64,000 bases of DNA, from NCBI GenBank assembly GCA_964475985.1, contig CAYYYP010000003.1:62001-126000 (forward strand), in the 5' to 3' direction. The translations under genes and the position numbers were made by a program. The notes under the pieces are model-generated. The model ran no database searches and had not been told where the DNA came from. It was given only the letters and a program-made list of their open reading frames with translations. Below are positions 8,607 through 17,624 of this stretch, in pieces (position 1 is the stretch's first letter; each line of letters opens with the position of its first letter). Source of the DNA: CAYYYP01 sp964475985 (GTDB taxonomy: Bacteria; Bdellovibrionota; UBA1018; CAYHWW01).

Positions 8607-10400
8607 ATGAAAATTTTTGCCCTGCTATTTTTCTTTTTTCGACCTTACCCTTGGTTGTCATTTTTTCTGATTTCCATTTTTTCCTTAAGTTCGGTGCTGG
8701 AAGCATTTAGCATTGCGACGATTTATCCCCTCCTGAATACGATCCTCATGGGCACACCGACGGCCATGATTGAGGGACAGGGCAAGCTATTGCGGATGCT
8801 GGATTCCTTAGTTGCTTTAGTGCCGATCTCAGATTCGGTCGTAGCTTCTTGCACGGTAGTTTTGGTGATTACATTTTTGAATCATTTATTTGGATTTATC
8901 GTAGACGCCCTTGGTCGATTCTATCATTTGAAATTTCGTGAAATTTTCTACAACCGAGTATTTAAAATTATCTTCGAGAAACCGTACGCTTACTTCCTGG
9001 CAAAAAAGCAAGGAGAATTGGTTTACCTAGGTCTCAACTGCGCGCAGGCCGTCGGGGAAATATTTCATTATACACCGCGCACAATCGTAGAAGTTCTGAG
9101 GGTCTTTTTCATTCTGATTTTGCTTATGACAATTTCCTGGAAGGCCACGATTGGTGTTGGCGTAATCGTAATGCTCATGGGCGGCATGTATCACCTTTTC
9201 TCTTCCAAGGTGACGTATCCTTATGGTTTAAAAATTCAGCAGGTTACGGAACAGTACACGGCCCTGTTCGCGGAAGTGATAACGGGAATCAAGCAGATTA
9301 AAATCTTTCAAAATCTTGCGCATTTTTCTAGTGAATTTGCCGGCATGATTCACCGGGACCGGCAGTATTACACGGTTAATCTTATCGTAGCCGAAATCCC
9401 GAGCCGAATTGTGAGAGCCTTTAGCATTATCGGCGTGCTCGCGGTGGTCATCGTTATCCGCACTAAAATGCCAGGGTCTTTCAAAGAAATTCTGCCTTTG
9501 ATTGTGATCTTCATGATGTCCATTCAGCGTATGATGCCTTCATTGCTTACCGCGGGTTCGAACTGGATTGGTCTTAAAGAATTAGCGCCGCGGCTGGAAG
9601 TTATTAAAAATGCCGTCACGGAAACCACTCTAAATCAGCAGATAATGCCTAGTCTGAATTGCCCACCCATTAAGAAAGCCATACGTTTTGAAAACGTAAG
9701 TTTTAAATACGCAGGCGGTTCACAAAAAAATGTTTTAAGCGATGTAACTTTTGAAATTCCAATCCAAAAAATGACGGCGTTAGTAGGCCCATCCGGGGCC
9801 GGAAAGTCCACGATTGTGGATATTTTATCCCGGATTTATCGGCCGGATTCTGGCCGTATCCTGGCCGACGGCGAAGATCTTGAGGCTTATTCAGATGAGT
9901 CCTGGACAAAGCGTTTAGCGATTCTGAGTCAAGACCCCTTTCTGTTCCATTTTTCCGTAAGGGAAAACATAAGGCTAGGTCGAATGGACGCAACCGATGA
10001 GGAAATTATCGAAGCGGCCAAGTTAGCAAATGCGCATGAGTTTATTTTGAGTTTGTCGGAGGGGTACGACACGGTTTTGGGCGATCGCGGGGTCAACCTT
10101 TCGGGGGGGCAGAAGCAGCGAGTCGCACTAGCTAAGGCATTATTGAGGAAACCAGATATCCTCATCATGGACGAGGCTACAAGCGCTTTGGATAATTTGT
10201 CAGAAAAAGTCTTCCAGGAAAACTTAACTAAATTACATTATAAAATGACCATATTTATGATTGCGCATCGGATGACGACCATCGAAAGGGCAGACCAAAT
10301 TATCGTAATGAATGATGGACGCGTTGCGGAAGTCGGCACTCATGCAGAGCTTTTGCTTAACCGGGGCCTTTACGCCAGTCTTTACATGAAGCAAAAATGA
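8607..10400 (+). CDS. ABC transporter, fused permease and ATPase (MsbA/PglK-like exporter)
   Basis: This is a 597-residue half-transporter from ATG 8607; the frame opens at 8580, but the first nine codons overlap the SDR gene. The N-terminal ~320 residues hold about six hydrophobic segments. The C-terminal ATPase domain has Walker A GPSGAGKST, the signature LSGGQKQR and Walker B ILIMDEATSALD, with a His switch in MIAHRM. It would act as an inner-membrane homodimer. MsbA-type proteins flip lipid A and PglK-type proteins flip lipid-linked oligosaccharides. No Wzx flippase was recognised in the locus, so this is the best candidate for moving the glycan or its lipid-linked precursor across the membrane. 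It overlaps the following glycosyltransferase gene by ATGA. Confidence 0.87.
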   Translation: MKIFALLFFFFRPYPWLSFFLISIFSLSSVLEAFSIATIYPLLNTILMGTPTAMIEGQGKLLRMLDSLVALVPISDSVVASCTVVLVITFLNHLFGFIVDALGRFYHLKFREIFYNRVFKIIFEKPYAYFLAKKQGELVYLGLNCAQAVGEIFHYTPRTIVEVLRVFFILILLMTISWKATIGVGVIVMLMGGMYHLFSSKVTYPYGLKIQQVTEQYTALFAEVITGIKQIKIFQNLAHFSSEFAGMIHRDRQYYTVNLIVAEIPSRIVRAFSIIGVLAVVIVIRTKMPGSFKEILPLIVIFMMSIQRMMPSLLTAGSNWIGLKELAPRLEVIKNAVTETTLNQQIMPSLNCPPIKKAIRFENVSFKYAGGSQKNVLSDVTFEIPIQKMTALVGPSGAGKSTIVDILSRIYRPDSGRILADGEDLEAYSDESWTKRLAILSQDPFLFHFSVRENIRLGRMDATDEEIIEAAKLANAHEFILSLSEGYDTVLGDRGVNLSGGQKQRVALAKALLRKPDILIMDEATSALDNLSEKVFQENLTKLHYKMTIFMIAHRMTTIERADQIIVMNDGRVAEVGTHAELLLNRGLYASLYMKQK

Positions 10401-11383
10401 AACAGACCTCCATAGTTATTTGCACTTTCAACCGACCCAACGAATTACGTCTACTTCTAGACACGATTGAGCGCCAAACGGTGAAACCAGTCGCCGTTTA
10501 TGTGATTGACCAAAGCAAAGGTGATTTGATCGCGCAGGCCGTGAAAGACTTTATCGCCGCTCTTCAGCCTAGCTTTGCCTGCCATAATTTGAAGGTGAGC
10601 TTTCAGGGCCTCACTAAAGCAAGAAATTACGGGTTAGCGCAGGTTCAAACGGAACTCACCTCGTTCATCGATGACGATGTAACCCTGGGGCCTACTTACC
10701 TTGAAGAAATTCTAAAGTTCTTCGAATCCCAAAATCCCATTTTAGTCGGAGGAATCCCCCAGTTTCCCGATGTCGCGCATAAAGGAACTCCTTTGCCGGG
10801 CGGTTTTTGGTTTTGGTATCGCAAGGTTTTTTCCTTGAGTCGCCCTTCTCATCACTGGAAGGTACTGCCAAATTTTGAGGCCGTTTACCGGTTGCCGTTA
10901 GATGGGCCTACTCGCGCCGACTATTTTTCCGGCAGCAATTTTACAATTTCAACTCAAGCTGCGAAAGCCGTTGGTTTTGATGAAAAACTCATTTGGTATT
11001 CCATCGGCGAAGATATCGATTTTCCCATTCGCGTGAGAAAAACCTTTGGTGAGCAAGTGTGGTTGACCCCACATCCGCCAGTATTTCATCCTCTACCCCC
11101 AACTCAGGCGCTCTCGGAATTCCTTTTGCGAGTTCATGTTTTGCATCACTACTACCTTTTCTTTAAACTATGGAGCGGCACCCCATCAGTGCCGGTAAAG
11201 CTTATGTTCTACTGGGCAAGAATTGGAAATATGCTTATGCCCGGGTTTCAAAGACGAAAAGGACTGTGCCCCGATTTTGAATTATTAAAGCGTTCGTGGC
11301 GAGTCGAGAGGGATGTATTCCGTGCGCGCAGAAAAGTTGCGCTCGGGGATTTTTCTTCCTGCATTACCTTGCCGCGAAGGTGA
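10397..11383 (+). CDS. Glycosyltransferase family 2
   Basis: A GT-A fold transferase of 328 residues. It begins with the GT2 pattern (VICTFNRPNELRLLLDTI), has a KARNYGL segment, and carries the metal-binding acidic cluster IDDDV at about residue 95. A second conserved region (YFSGSNFTI, then GEDIDFPIRV) corresponds to the acceptor-side and catalytic-base area of the family. It is soluble or peripheral, with no clear membrane span. It is translationally coupled to the ABC transporter and ends the five-gene plus-strand operon 5797-11383. The last 20 bases overlap the convergent methyltransferase gene. Donor and acceptor are unknown. Confidence 0.84.
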   Translation: MKQTSIVICTFNRPNELRLLLDTIERQTVKPVAVYVIDQSKGDLIAQAVKDFIAALQPSFACHNLKVSFQGLTKARNYGLAQVQTELTSFIDDDVTLGPTYLEEILKFFESQNPILVGGIPQFPDVAHKGTPLPGGFWFWYRKVFSLSRPSHHWKVLPNFEAVYRLPLDGPTRADYFSGSNFTISTQAAKAVGFDEKLIWYSIGEDIDFPIRVRKTFGEQVWLTPHPPVFHPLPPTQALSEFLLRVHVLHHYYLFFKLWSGTPSVPVKLMFYWARIGNMLMPGFQRRKGLCPDFELLKRSWRVERDVFRARRKVALGDFSSCITLPRR

Positions 11384-12134
11384 TATAATATTTGATCTGA
11401 TGATCTCTCTCAATTTTTGTGAGCTTTTCTGCCTTATCTTCAAGAAATTCATCCACTGCCTTATTGCAGCCGGGCCAAGGTGGGTCGTCGTACTCGTCGA
11501 TCAAAATTACGCTGCCGGGCGACATCCGAGGATAAAAATACTCAAGGCAAGTCTTATAGGAGCCATAGAGATCACAATCAAGGTGAACGAAGCTATATTT
11601 ACGTGTGGGTTCTTTTTCAAAGGTTTGCTCAAAGAAACCCGGCCGTAGGCAAATGGTTTTTGTTAGACCAAGGGTATTGATCCTGCGTTGCAAATCGGCA
11701 AACGAAGTGTCGCCATATCCGCCCTTAGTTTTACCCCAGGCCGCTTGGCCGCCCAATGCATGATCCACTTCAATCGCAGCACTAAAGCCTTCAAAAGAAT
11801 CAAACCCGTAAATTGATTTTGAAATACCCTTTTGTTGCAAAAAAAGTCCCATGGTTAAGATGCTGCCACCTTGGTAAACGCCGCATTCGGCAACGTCTCC
11901 CTCAATAGATTTCGTGATATCCAGAAAATGCAAAATGATTTTGATATTGGAACCCCCAACGGGAGCTGGCGAGTCATTGCCCTGAACATTGGCAGGAACA
12001 TTCATGCGAAAAATCCAAGCCAGGGGAGAACCTAACGATTCAACAGAAATTTTACGGATAACGGGTGCGGTAATTTCCCCAAGTAACGCCCTCGCGGTCA
12101 GGACTGCGGGTTTCAATGCGGTAGGTAAGTTCAT
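11364..12134 (-). CDS. TylF/MycF-type SAM-dependent methyltransferase
   Basis: The 256-residue protein has the class I SAM-binding loop VAECGVYQGGS and the metal-binding acidic segments HLDCDLYGSY and LIDEYDDPP seen in the TylF/MycF family, whose founding members methylate sugar hydroxyls of macrolides. In a surface-polysaccharide locus the natural expectation is O-methylation of a sugar residue. ATG 12134 overlaps the stop of the metallo-beta-lactamase-fold gene (ATGA). It is the last gene of a four-gene minus-strand operon that begins with pseC, which links the methylation to nonulosonic acid or its carrier glycan. That link is inferred from operon structure only. Confidence 0.82.
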   Translation of the reverse strand: MNLPTALKPAVLTARALLGEITAPVIRKISVESLGSPLAWIFRMNVPANVQGNDSPAPVGGSNIKIILHFLDITKSIEGDVAECGVYQGGSILTMGLFLQQKGISKSIYGFDSFEGFSAAIEVDHALGGQAAWGKTKGGYGDTSFADLQRRINTLGLTKTICLRPGFFEQTFEKEPTRKYSFVHLDCDLYGSYKTCLEYFYPRMSPGSVILIDEYDDPPWPGCNKAVDEFLEDKAEKLTKIERDHQIKYYITFAAR

Positions 12135-13501
12135 CTATGAATGACCCACTTCCGGTAAGTTGATTTCACGCCATCAAAAAGTTTTGGATTGTTTGCCAAT
12201 AAATGTCGCAGAGTATTTTTACCTTTTACTTCTGCGGAATGAAGGAGATTCTCTAGGGGCGCTCGCATGAAATAGGCCCTAAAATAATTTTTCAATTCTT
12301 CTTCAGTCTTTGCTTTTCCATTGTCGCCATATTTGGCGACAAACCGGCTGAATTCTGAGGTGAGCGTCTTTTGCTCCCAATCCCCATGAAGGGTGGTTTT
12401 CATGAAGTTACCGATGAGAAGGTCATCAAAAATTTCGTATTCTACACAAGTCATTAGCGAAGTACGCGGGACCTCAAAAGTGATTCCGCGTTTAAATTTT
12501 TCGCCCGCCAATGGAATGAGCTGGTCCTTGCCCCCAACTCGAAAATTTATGAAGTCTAGTCGCTCGGGAAGTGCGGCAAAACTCTTGATGTAATGGTGAA
12601 GCTTTTTGGCATCGTCTAAAGAAAGCGCTTCTGACCAACTATCGCCAAACTCCTCCGGCGCGCAAAGCCGCTCAATGTTTTTCGCGGGGTTGAGCGCAGT
12701 CCATTTATCCGTCTCGCAGTCAAAGCGTAGAAACATCGGTAAAATCTCGCTGTACGGAGAATCATAACCGTTGCCGTAATCATCGGCCGATGGCGCAAAG
12801 CGGTTCGCCCATGCGCTGTCTTTTCTTTGAAAACGATGCATGGCGCTAAAAGGAATAAAGTATGAAACGCCAAGCGAATCGGCGATATTTGCTAATTTCG
12901 CACCAAGCGGTTCCGCCATTCGAGTTACGATATCTGGAATGAATTCCCCGTTCTCATGATAAAGATTGATCATGTCGGCGTCCCCATGACCGGAGTAAGC
13001 AAGGGCAAAAGACGTTGAGAAGCTTTTCAAGATTTTGCGAATGTAATTTCGTTCCGGGCCCAAATCGCAATCGTTTAGATTTACGATAAGCCGGCCATTT
13101 ACGTTGATAAGAAGTATAGCGTCTTGGTTATCATTCGTGAGGCAGAGCGCTTTAATATTTTTTGAAAGATCATACCATTTGCGATCTTCCATGATCTTTA
13201 TTCTGTAACCCTGAGCGACTAACTCAGTTTTGATGCGATCACCTTGGTGATCAGGAAGCAGAATTTGTTTGTCACGAAATTTTACAATGGATTCTGGGTT
13301 CAGATGGTCTGGGTGGCCGTGCGAAAACCAAATGTATTCGCAGGCAAGAATTGCTTCCATCTGCTCCGGCGGTATCTCATGGGAATATCCCCAGCTGCCA
13401 AAGTAGGCAGATCCATTGATCCACGGATCGTTGGCTAGGATAGGCTTCCCATCGTAGCAGATAAGGGTGGCATTACCGATCGTATCAAAGCCAATATTCA
13501 T
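12131..13501 (-). CDS. Metallo-beta-lactamase-fold protein resembling the CMP-Neu5Ac hydroxylase C-terminal region
   Basis: The protein has 456 residues from ATG 13501, which overlaps the upstream stop as ATGA. The metal-binding motif is HGHPDH (HxHxDH), with possible further ligands in NLNDCDLG and YSGHGDAD. The segment DPWINGSAYFGSWGYSHE just before the HxHxDH motif, and a C-terminal FDDLLIGN segment, resemble as I recall them the metallo-beta-lactamase part of vertebrate CMAH, the enzyme that hydroxylates CMP-Neu5Ac. The N-terminal Rieske 2Fe-2S domain of CMAH is absent: there are no CxH...CxxH pairs. Its place between a pseC-led nonulosonate module and a candidate transferase fits an action on a CMP-activated or glycan-bound nonulosonic acid. 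The reaction is unknown; generic UlaG-like hydrolase is the alternative. Confidence 0.72.
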   Translation of the reverse strand: MNIGFDTIGNATLICYDGKPILANDPWINGSAYFGSWGYSHEIPPEQMEAILACEYIWFSHGHPDHLNPESIVKFRDKQILLPDHQGDRIKTELVAQGYRIKIMEDRKWYDLSKNIKALCLTNDNQDAILLINVNGRLIVNLNDCDLGPERNYIRKILKSFSTSFALAYSGHGDADMINLYHENGEFIPDIVTRMAEPLGAKLANIADSLGVSYFIPFSAMHRFQRKDSAWANRFAPSADDYGNGYDSPYSEILPMFLRFDCETDKWTALNPAKNIERLCAPEEFGDSWSEALSLDDAKKLHHYIKSFAALPERLDFINFRVGGKDQLIPLAGEKFKRGITFEVPRTSLMTCVEYEIFDDLLIGNFMKTTLHGDWEQKTLTSEFSRFVAKYGDNGKAKTEEELKNYFRAYFMRAPLENLLHSAEVKGKNTLRHLLANNPKLFDGVKSTYRKWVIHR

Positions 13502-14676
13502 TTGAGATGATTTCCAAACGCGAGCCAAATGTCTTCTTCGCTTGCGCTAGGGTCCTTTAAATACCGATCTTTGTACCTTTTATAGATCGGGAGATCCACC
13601 CTCAATTCTGACTCCAGGTTAATTTTAGAAAAGTCCTCGTCAAAAAATACCGGAACTTTCTGGAATGCTTCCGCCATTGAGCTAATGGAAAAACGTTCAT
13701 AAGGTGAAAAAATTTTACTGGTCATGAAGAGCATAGGTTTTTGGAAAAGTGTCGCATAACTTACCGAAGTGCTGCCATGCACCATTAAAAAACTACAATT
13801 CCTGATCAGCGAAGCCGTCTCACCTTTGATGAGGGAACGTTGGCCAAAATAGGAAGTTCCCAGGGGGTAGTCTGATCTAGGATGTGCTGCAATGACGATT
13901 TTTTTGCCGGTTACGGTTTCAATCTGATCAAAAAACTTACAGAGACGTGGGTACAATTCATCCGCCGTGCATGCGGGCGCAATGCCGACATGCGCCCAGT
14001 CTGGATGAAAGGGTGTGTACTCATCGATATAGACAATGAAGTCAGTGTCGGGCCGAGCCGGTACCTGCAATGTTTTTAAATAGATTTCGTAATCAAAACT
14101 TATGGTGTTCACGACTTCGGTAGGGGAGGTTTTTGATATACTTCTGAGCGCAACTTCACCGGCCGCAATCACGATGTCAGCTGGCCTTAGGCCTAAATAG
14201 GATGCGGGCATTCGTTGCAAAATCAATTCTCTAGGACTGAGTAGTTTTACCATCCTTGCCAGTAGGGCTTTACTCAGCGATATCCAGTTCCGTCTTGCTG
14301 GGTTTTGAATTTTAGCGATGTGCGATTTTGGAATATTGCCCAAACGCAACTGAACAAGTTTGGCCGAACTGCTCGCAAGGCTTTTGATGTACTTATAATT
14401 ATTTGCCCGCAGACCGAGGATGGAAATCACCGCATCGTTTTCGGTAAATGAAGCTAATTGCCGTAAAGCCAAGGCTTTTTCCTGGATGAGGTGAAGCCCA
14501 GAAAAACGCCTAATTTTTCCGGATTTTTCGGCAGTCTGAAATCGATCCGTCGCGATGAGGGGTGAAAGATCCCAGACGTGATACTCAAAGCCCTGCCCTT
14601 GTAGCGTTTCGATACCAAAACGGTCATAGTCCCGAGCTTCGAAAGGACAGTCGGTAACCAAGTGAATTTTACGCAT
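13498..14676 (-). CDS. Putative GT-B glycosyltransferase with HP and STS motifs
   Basis: I do not recognise a named family for this 392-residue protein. The C-terminal half has the order of motifs used by bacterial sialyltransferases and CDP-glycerol-type transferases: an acidic stretch YIDEYTPFHP, then IAAHPRSDY (the HP motif), then LMVHGSTSVSYATLF (the Ser/Thr motif). The N-terminus MRKIHLVTDCPFE suggests a Rossmann half-domain without a signal peptide. The gene overlaps pseC by eight bases and the CMAH-like gene by four, so it belongs to a pseC-led operon. Transfer of CMP-nonulosonic acid is therefore a reasonable hypothesis; a CDP-alditol phosphotransferase is the alternative. Confidence 0.6.
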   Translation of the reverse strand: MRKIHLVTDCPFEARDYDRFGIETLQGQGFEYHVWDLSPLIATDRFQTAEKSGKIRRFSGLHLIQEKALALRQLASFTENDAVISILGLRANNYKYIKSLASSSAKLVQLRLGNIPKSHIAKIQNPARRNWISLSKALLARMVKLLSPRELILQRMPASYLGLRPADIVIAAGEVALRSISKTSPTEVVNTISFDYEIYLKTLQVPARPDTDFIVYIDEYTPFHPDWAHVGIAPACTADELYPRLCKFFDQIETVTGKKIVIAAHPRSDYPLGTSYFGQRSLIKGETASLIRNCSFLMVHGSTSVSYATLFQKPMLFMTSKIFSPYERFSISSMAEAFQKVPVFFDEDFSKINLESELRVDLPIYKRYKDRYLKDPSASEEDIWLAFGNHLK

Positions 14677-15832
14677 GATTGAGAATCTTTTCTAGGGATT
14701 CGATGACGAAATCTTGATCCTCAAAACTGAGGTCTGGATACAAGGGAAGGCTTAGTGCTTCGCGGTAATATTTTTCCGCTTCGGGATAATCACCAGGCCG
14801 GAACCCTAATCGCCGATAATAGGGTTGAGTATGAACCGGAATGTAATGAACATTGACCCCAATGCCCAATGACCTTAACTCTTCAAAGACCTGCAGGCGG
14901 GGTTTTTGAATCATTTCTAATTTGAGTCGAATGACAAAAAGGTGAAATGCGGATTTAACATTGGGATGTTGAAAGGGCAGAATAAGTGGTAGCTTTTTCA
15001 GTCGTACTTCGTAACGTTGAGCTAAAATGCGCCTTTTATCCACGAAGGAGTCTATCCGTTTCAGCTGGCTCATTCCTAGCGCGGCCTGAATATCGGTTAG
15101 GCGAAAATTATAGCCCAAATCAATTTGCGCATAGGACCAGGGGCCTTCGGCAATTCCTTCCATTTGGTTCGGCTCGCGCGTAATGCCATGGGATCTAAAT
15201 AATTTTAGCTTATCGGCAAGGTGGGATTGATTCGTCATAACCATGCCGCCCTCGCCGGTGGTGATTATCTTTACCGGATGAAAACTAAAAACCGCCATAT
15301 CAGAAAATTCGCACGAACCTACGGGGCGACCATCATATTGTGCGCCAATCGCATGGCTGGCATCTTCAATAAGATAAAAGCCGTATTTTTGTTTCAACTG
15401 ATAAAGGCGTTTCATATCGGCCGATTGTCCTGAGAAATGAACCGCCACGATGATTTTAGGTGGAACGGCCGCCTTTTTCAGCTTGTCCTCTAGAGACTTA
15501 ATGCTGATATTATAGGTGTGAGGATCAATATCAACGAAGTCGACATTAGCACCGCAATAACGCGCACAGTTAGCGCTTGCGACAAATGTATTAGGAACTG
15601 TCCAAAGACTTTGATTTTTTTCGAGCCCTAGGGCCAGGCAGGCGATGTGGAGGGCGGCGGTAGCATTGCAAACCGCTACGCCATAACGGGCGCCACAATA
15701 ATCGGCAACCGCCCGCTCAAAATTTTCAACGGCCGGGCCTTGAGTCAAAAAGTCAGAGTTTAGGACGGCAATGACTTCCTGAATGTCGGTAGCATCAATG
15801 CTTTGCCTTCCGTACGGGATGTGTCTTTTCAT
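14669..15832 (-). CDS. pseC: UDP-4-amino-4,6-dideoxy-N-acetyl-beta-L-altrosamine transaminase (PseC)
   Basis: The 387 residues fit the DegT/DnrJ/EryC1 PLP aminotransferase family and specifically the PseC pattern. The N-terminal segment IPYGRQSIDATDI precedes FLTQGPAVENFE. NATAALHIACLALG binds the cofactor phosphate, EDASHAIGA binds the pyridine ring, and the Schiff-base lysine lies in FSFHPVKIITTGEGG (Lys188). PseC places an amino group on C4 of the product of PseB, the second step from UDP-GlcNAc to pseudaminic acid. Here it is separated from pseB by about 5 kb and lies on the minus strand as the first gene of a four-gene operon. The start at ATG 15832 leaves 121 bases to the divergent gene. 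Confidence 0.88.
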   Translation of the reverse strand: MKRHIPYGRQSIDATDIQEVIAVLNSDFLTQGPAVENFERAVADYCGARYGVAVCNATAALHIACLALGLEKNQSLWTVPNTFVASANCARYCGANVDFVDIDPHTYNISIKSLEDKLKKAAVPPKIIVAVHFSGQSADMKRLYQLKQKYGFYLIEDASHAIGAQYDGRPVGSCEFSDMAVFSFHPVKIITTGEGGMVMTNQSHLADKLKLFRSHGITREPNQMEGIAEGPWSYAQIDLGYNFRLTDIQAALGMSQLKRIDSFVDKRRILAQRYEVRLKKLPLILPFQHPNVKSAFHLFVIRLKLEMIQKPRLQVFEELRSLGIGVNVHYIPVHTQPYYRRLGFRPGDYPEAEKYYREALSLPLYPDLSFEDQDFVIESLEKILNHA

Positions 15833-15953
15833 AACTTTTGAACCTATTCGGAAATTCTGACCAACACAATTCGGAGTTCATAAAACCCCTTATTACTTAG
15901 AAATTAAACTCATATGGCTAGAATCGGAGAGCCGTAGTAATTCATGAATTCCC

Positions 15954-17624
15954 ATGTTCATCTTCACTAAAGACAGGTTTCCATTAAATTCCAGGAAAAA
16001 AGCTTATGAAAATCAGATTTCACTTAAAGGGACCGGAAACTTTTTTTATCGAAAATCTGCATTTGCTTCGCACGCTCTAAACGCTCAATCGTTCCTCTTC
16101 CATCGGGGTTTTCCCAGAATGGAGGCAGATGTTTTAGCGGATCTGCTTCAAAAATTATCTGAGGGCCAGAATCCGAGTGAAGTTTTGCGTACTCAAGGCT
16201 CTTATTTATTTTTATTGGTTTCATTGGGGTCGGGGGATATTTCAATATTCAGAGATGCGTGGGGTTCTACGCCGCTCTTTTATTCAAAAGACGGTAAAAT
16301 TATTTCAGACCTGATTTCCGAAGTGACGGATAATTTGCCGAAAGCCCCTTTGAACTCAACGGCGGTTGCTGAGTATTTGGCATGCTCATATGTAGTAGGG
16401 CACAGAACCCTCTATGAAAACATTGATGCCTTAACTCCGCGCAACTCCCTTCGGATTCACGGTGCCACAGTGCAGCAGGTGTCTGAGCATCATTATCCTC
16501 AGCACACCCAGACCATTTCTCAAGATGATCTTGTGCCCATTTTAGAGAAGGCCATCGATAACTCGGTGCGCTGGGTTACGGAGGCTGCGAAAAACTCCGA
16601 AAAAGGATTCATTTCATTGTCCGGAGGCACCGATAGCACCTTATTGAGCGTGAAATTTTCGGAGACTTTGAGGGCCGAGCGCTTCGTAGCGGGAACCGTT
16701 GATTACGAAAACTGGCAACGGAACGACACGCCTTATTTCTCCCTAGTTGCCGACAGACTTAAGCTTCAAAAAAAAATTGAAACTATTAACAATGCCGTTT
16801 TCTCCCGGGCCCTAGAAAATCAGATAGCCAAGACGGCTTATATTTATCATACATTCGCCCCGTCTTTTTTTAGCTTGAACGCATCGATTAAAGCGGAGCA
16901 TGAAAATGTTTCATTCCAGGTTAATGGCACCGGGCCAGATGAGGCGGTGATCGGTTTTGAGCAATATTCACTGCAAGAAATGCAGGCGTTTGATGCGCTG
17001 CCCAAGAGTTCTTGGGTTGATTTTTTAATTACGAGGATTGACAGCTTTTATACGCCGTACTGGACCGTCGAGCGCATCATGTCTGCCTCCGCATACTCAG
17101 ATCCTGCCCAGGAGAGACGGAAACTTGCGCAGGAACTATTGCCAGGCGCCGAAAAATTCAGCGAGTTTCAAAGGCGCTATTCCAAAGAAACCACGACCGA
17201 TCACCATATTCGAATGCTCTATGACATTTCTGACGCCCAAGAAATCGACATGATTTTCCCTTATTGCACCCAGGAATTATTCGAAGTCTGCTTCCAATAT
17301 TCCTACTATTCGATCAACGACCATCAGTCCTATAAACACGTTTTTAAAAAGATCCTTTTGAAATATTTTGAAACAGAATTTGTCTACCGGCCTAAGATTG
17401 GGTTCCATGCCCCGATTGATCGCACATTTAAAGACGATAATTCCCTGGGTGGATTGTTGGCGAAAAAAAATTTGCAGCGCTATGATGGATACCTCAGGCC
17501 AGAGCCGTTACGTGAAGAATTAGAATACCGGCTCCACCACAAAAAAGCACCGCTGGACTACCTCATGTGGACAGTATTAAATCTATTGCTCTTCATTGAT
17601 CGCAAAAATTCGGTAAATTCATGA
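15954..17624 (+). CDS. Asparagine synthase-like protein lacking the glutaminase cysteine
   Basis: The 556-residue protein aligns in layout with asparagine synthases but begins MFIFTKDRF with no cysteine at position 2, so the N-terminal class II domain cannot use glutamine in the usual way. Remnants of that domain remain (FRDAWGSTPLFYS matches the VRDRxGxKPLYY region of true AsnB). The synthetase domain keeps an intact PP-loop, SLSGGTDSTLLS, and GTGPDEAVIG. Such a protein could use free ammonia or another amine to make an amide, as beta-lactam synthetases turned the fold to amide formation after losing glutaminase activity. It heads the operon 15954-20561, directly upstream of pseH, which suggests amidation or acylation of an aminosugar. 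The exact role is unknown. Confidence 0.78.
   Translation: MFIFTKDRFPLNSRKKAYENQISLKGTGNFFYRKSAFASHALNAQSFLFHRGFPRMEADVLADLLQKLSEGQNPSEVLRTQGSYLFLLVSLGSGDISIFRDAWGSTPLFYSKDGKIISDLISEVTDNLPKAPLNSTAVAEYLACSYVVGHRTLYENIDALTPRNSLRIHGATVQQVSEHHYPQHTQTISQDDLVPILEKAIDNSVRWVTEAAKNSEKGFISLSGGTDSTLLSVKFSETLRAERFVAGTVDYENWQRNDTPYFSLVADRLKLQKKIETINNAVFSRALENQIAKTAYIYHTFAPSFFSLNASIKAEHENVSFQVNGTGPDEAVIGFEQYSLQEMQAFDALPKSSWVDFLITRIDSFYTPYWTVERIMSASAYSDPAQERRKLAQELLPGAEKFSEFQRRYSKETTTDHHIRMLYDISDAQEIDMIFPYCTQELFEVCFQYSYYSINDHQSYKHVFKKILLKYFETEFVYRPKIGFHAPIDRTFKDDNSLGGLLAKKNLQRYDGYLRPEPLREELEYRLHHKKAPLDYLMWTVLNLLLFIDRKNSVNS

Noticed and set aside
12131..13501. A beta-lactamase or antibiotic-resistance enzyme
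   Set aside because: The HxHxDH motif only marks the fold. Length, flanking motifs and operon context fit a glycan enzyme, and no signal peptide is present.
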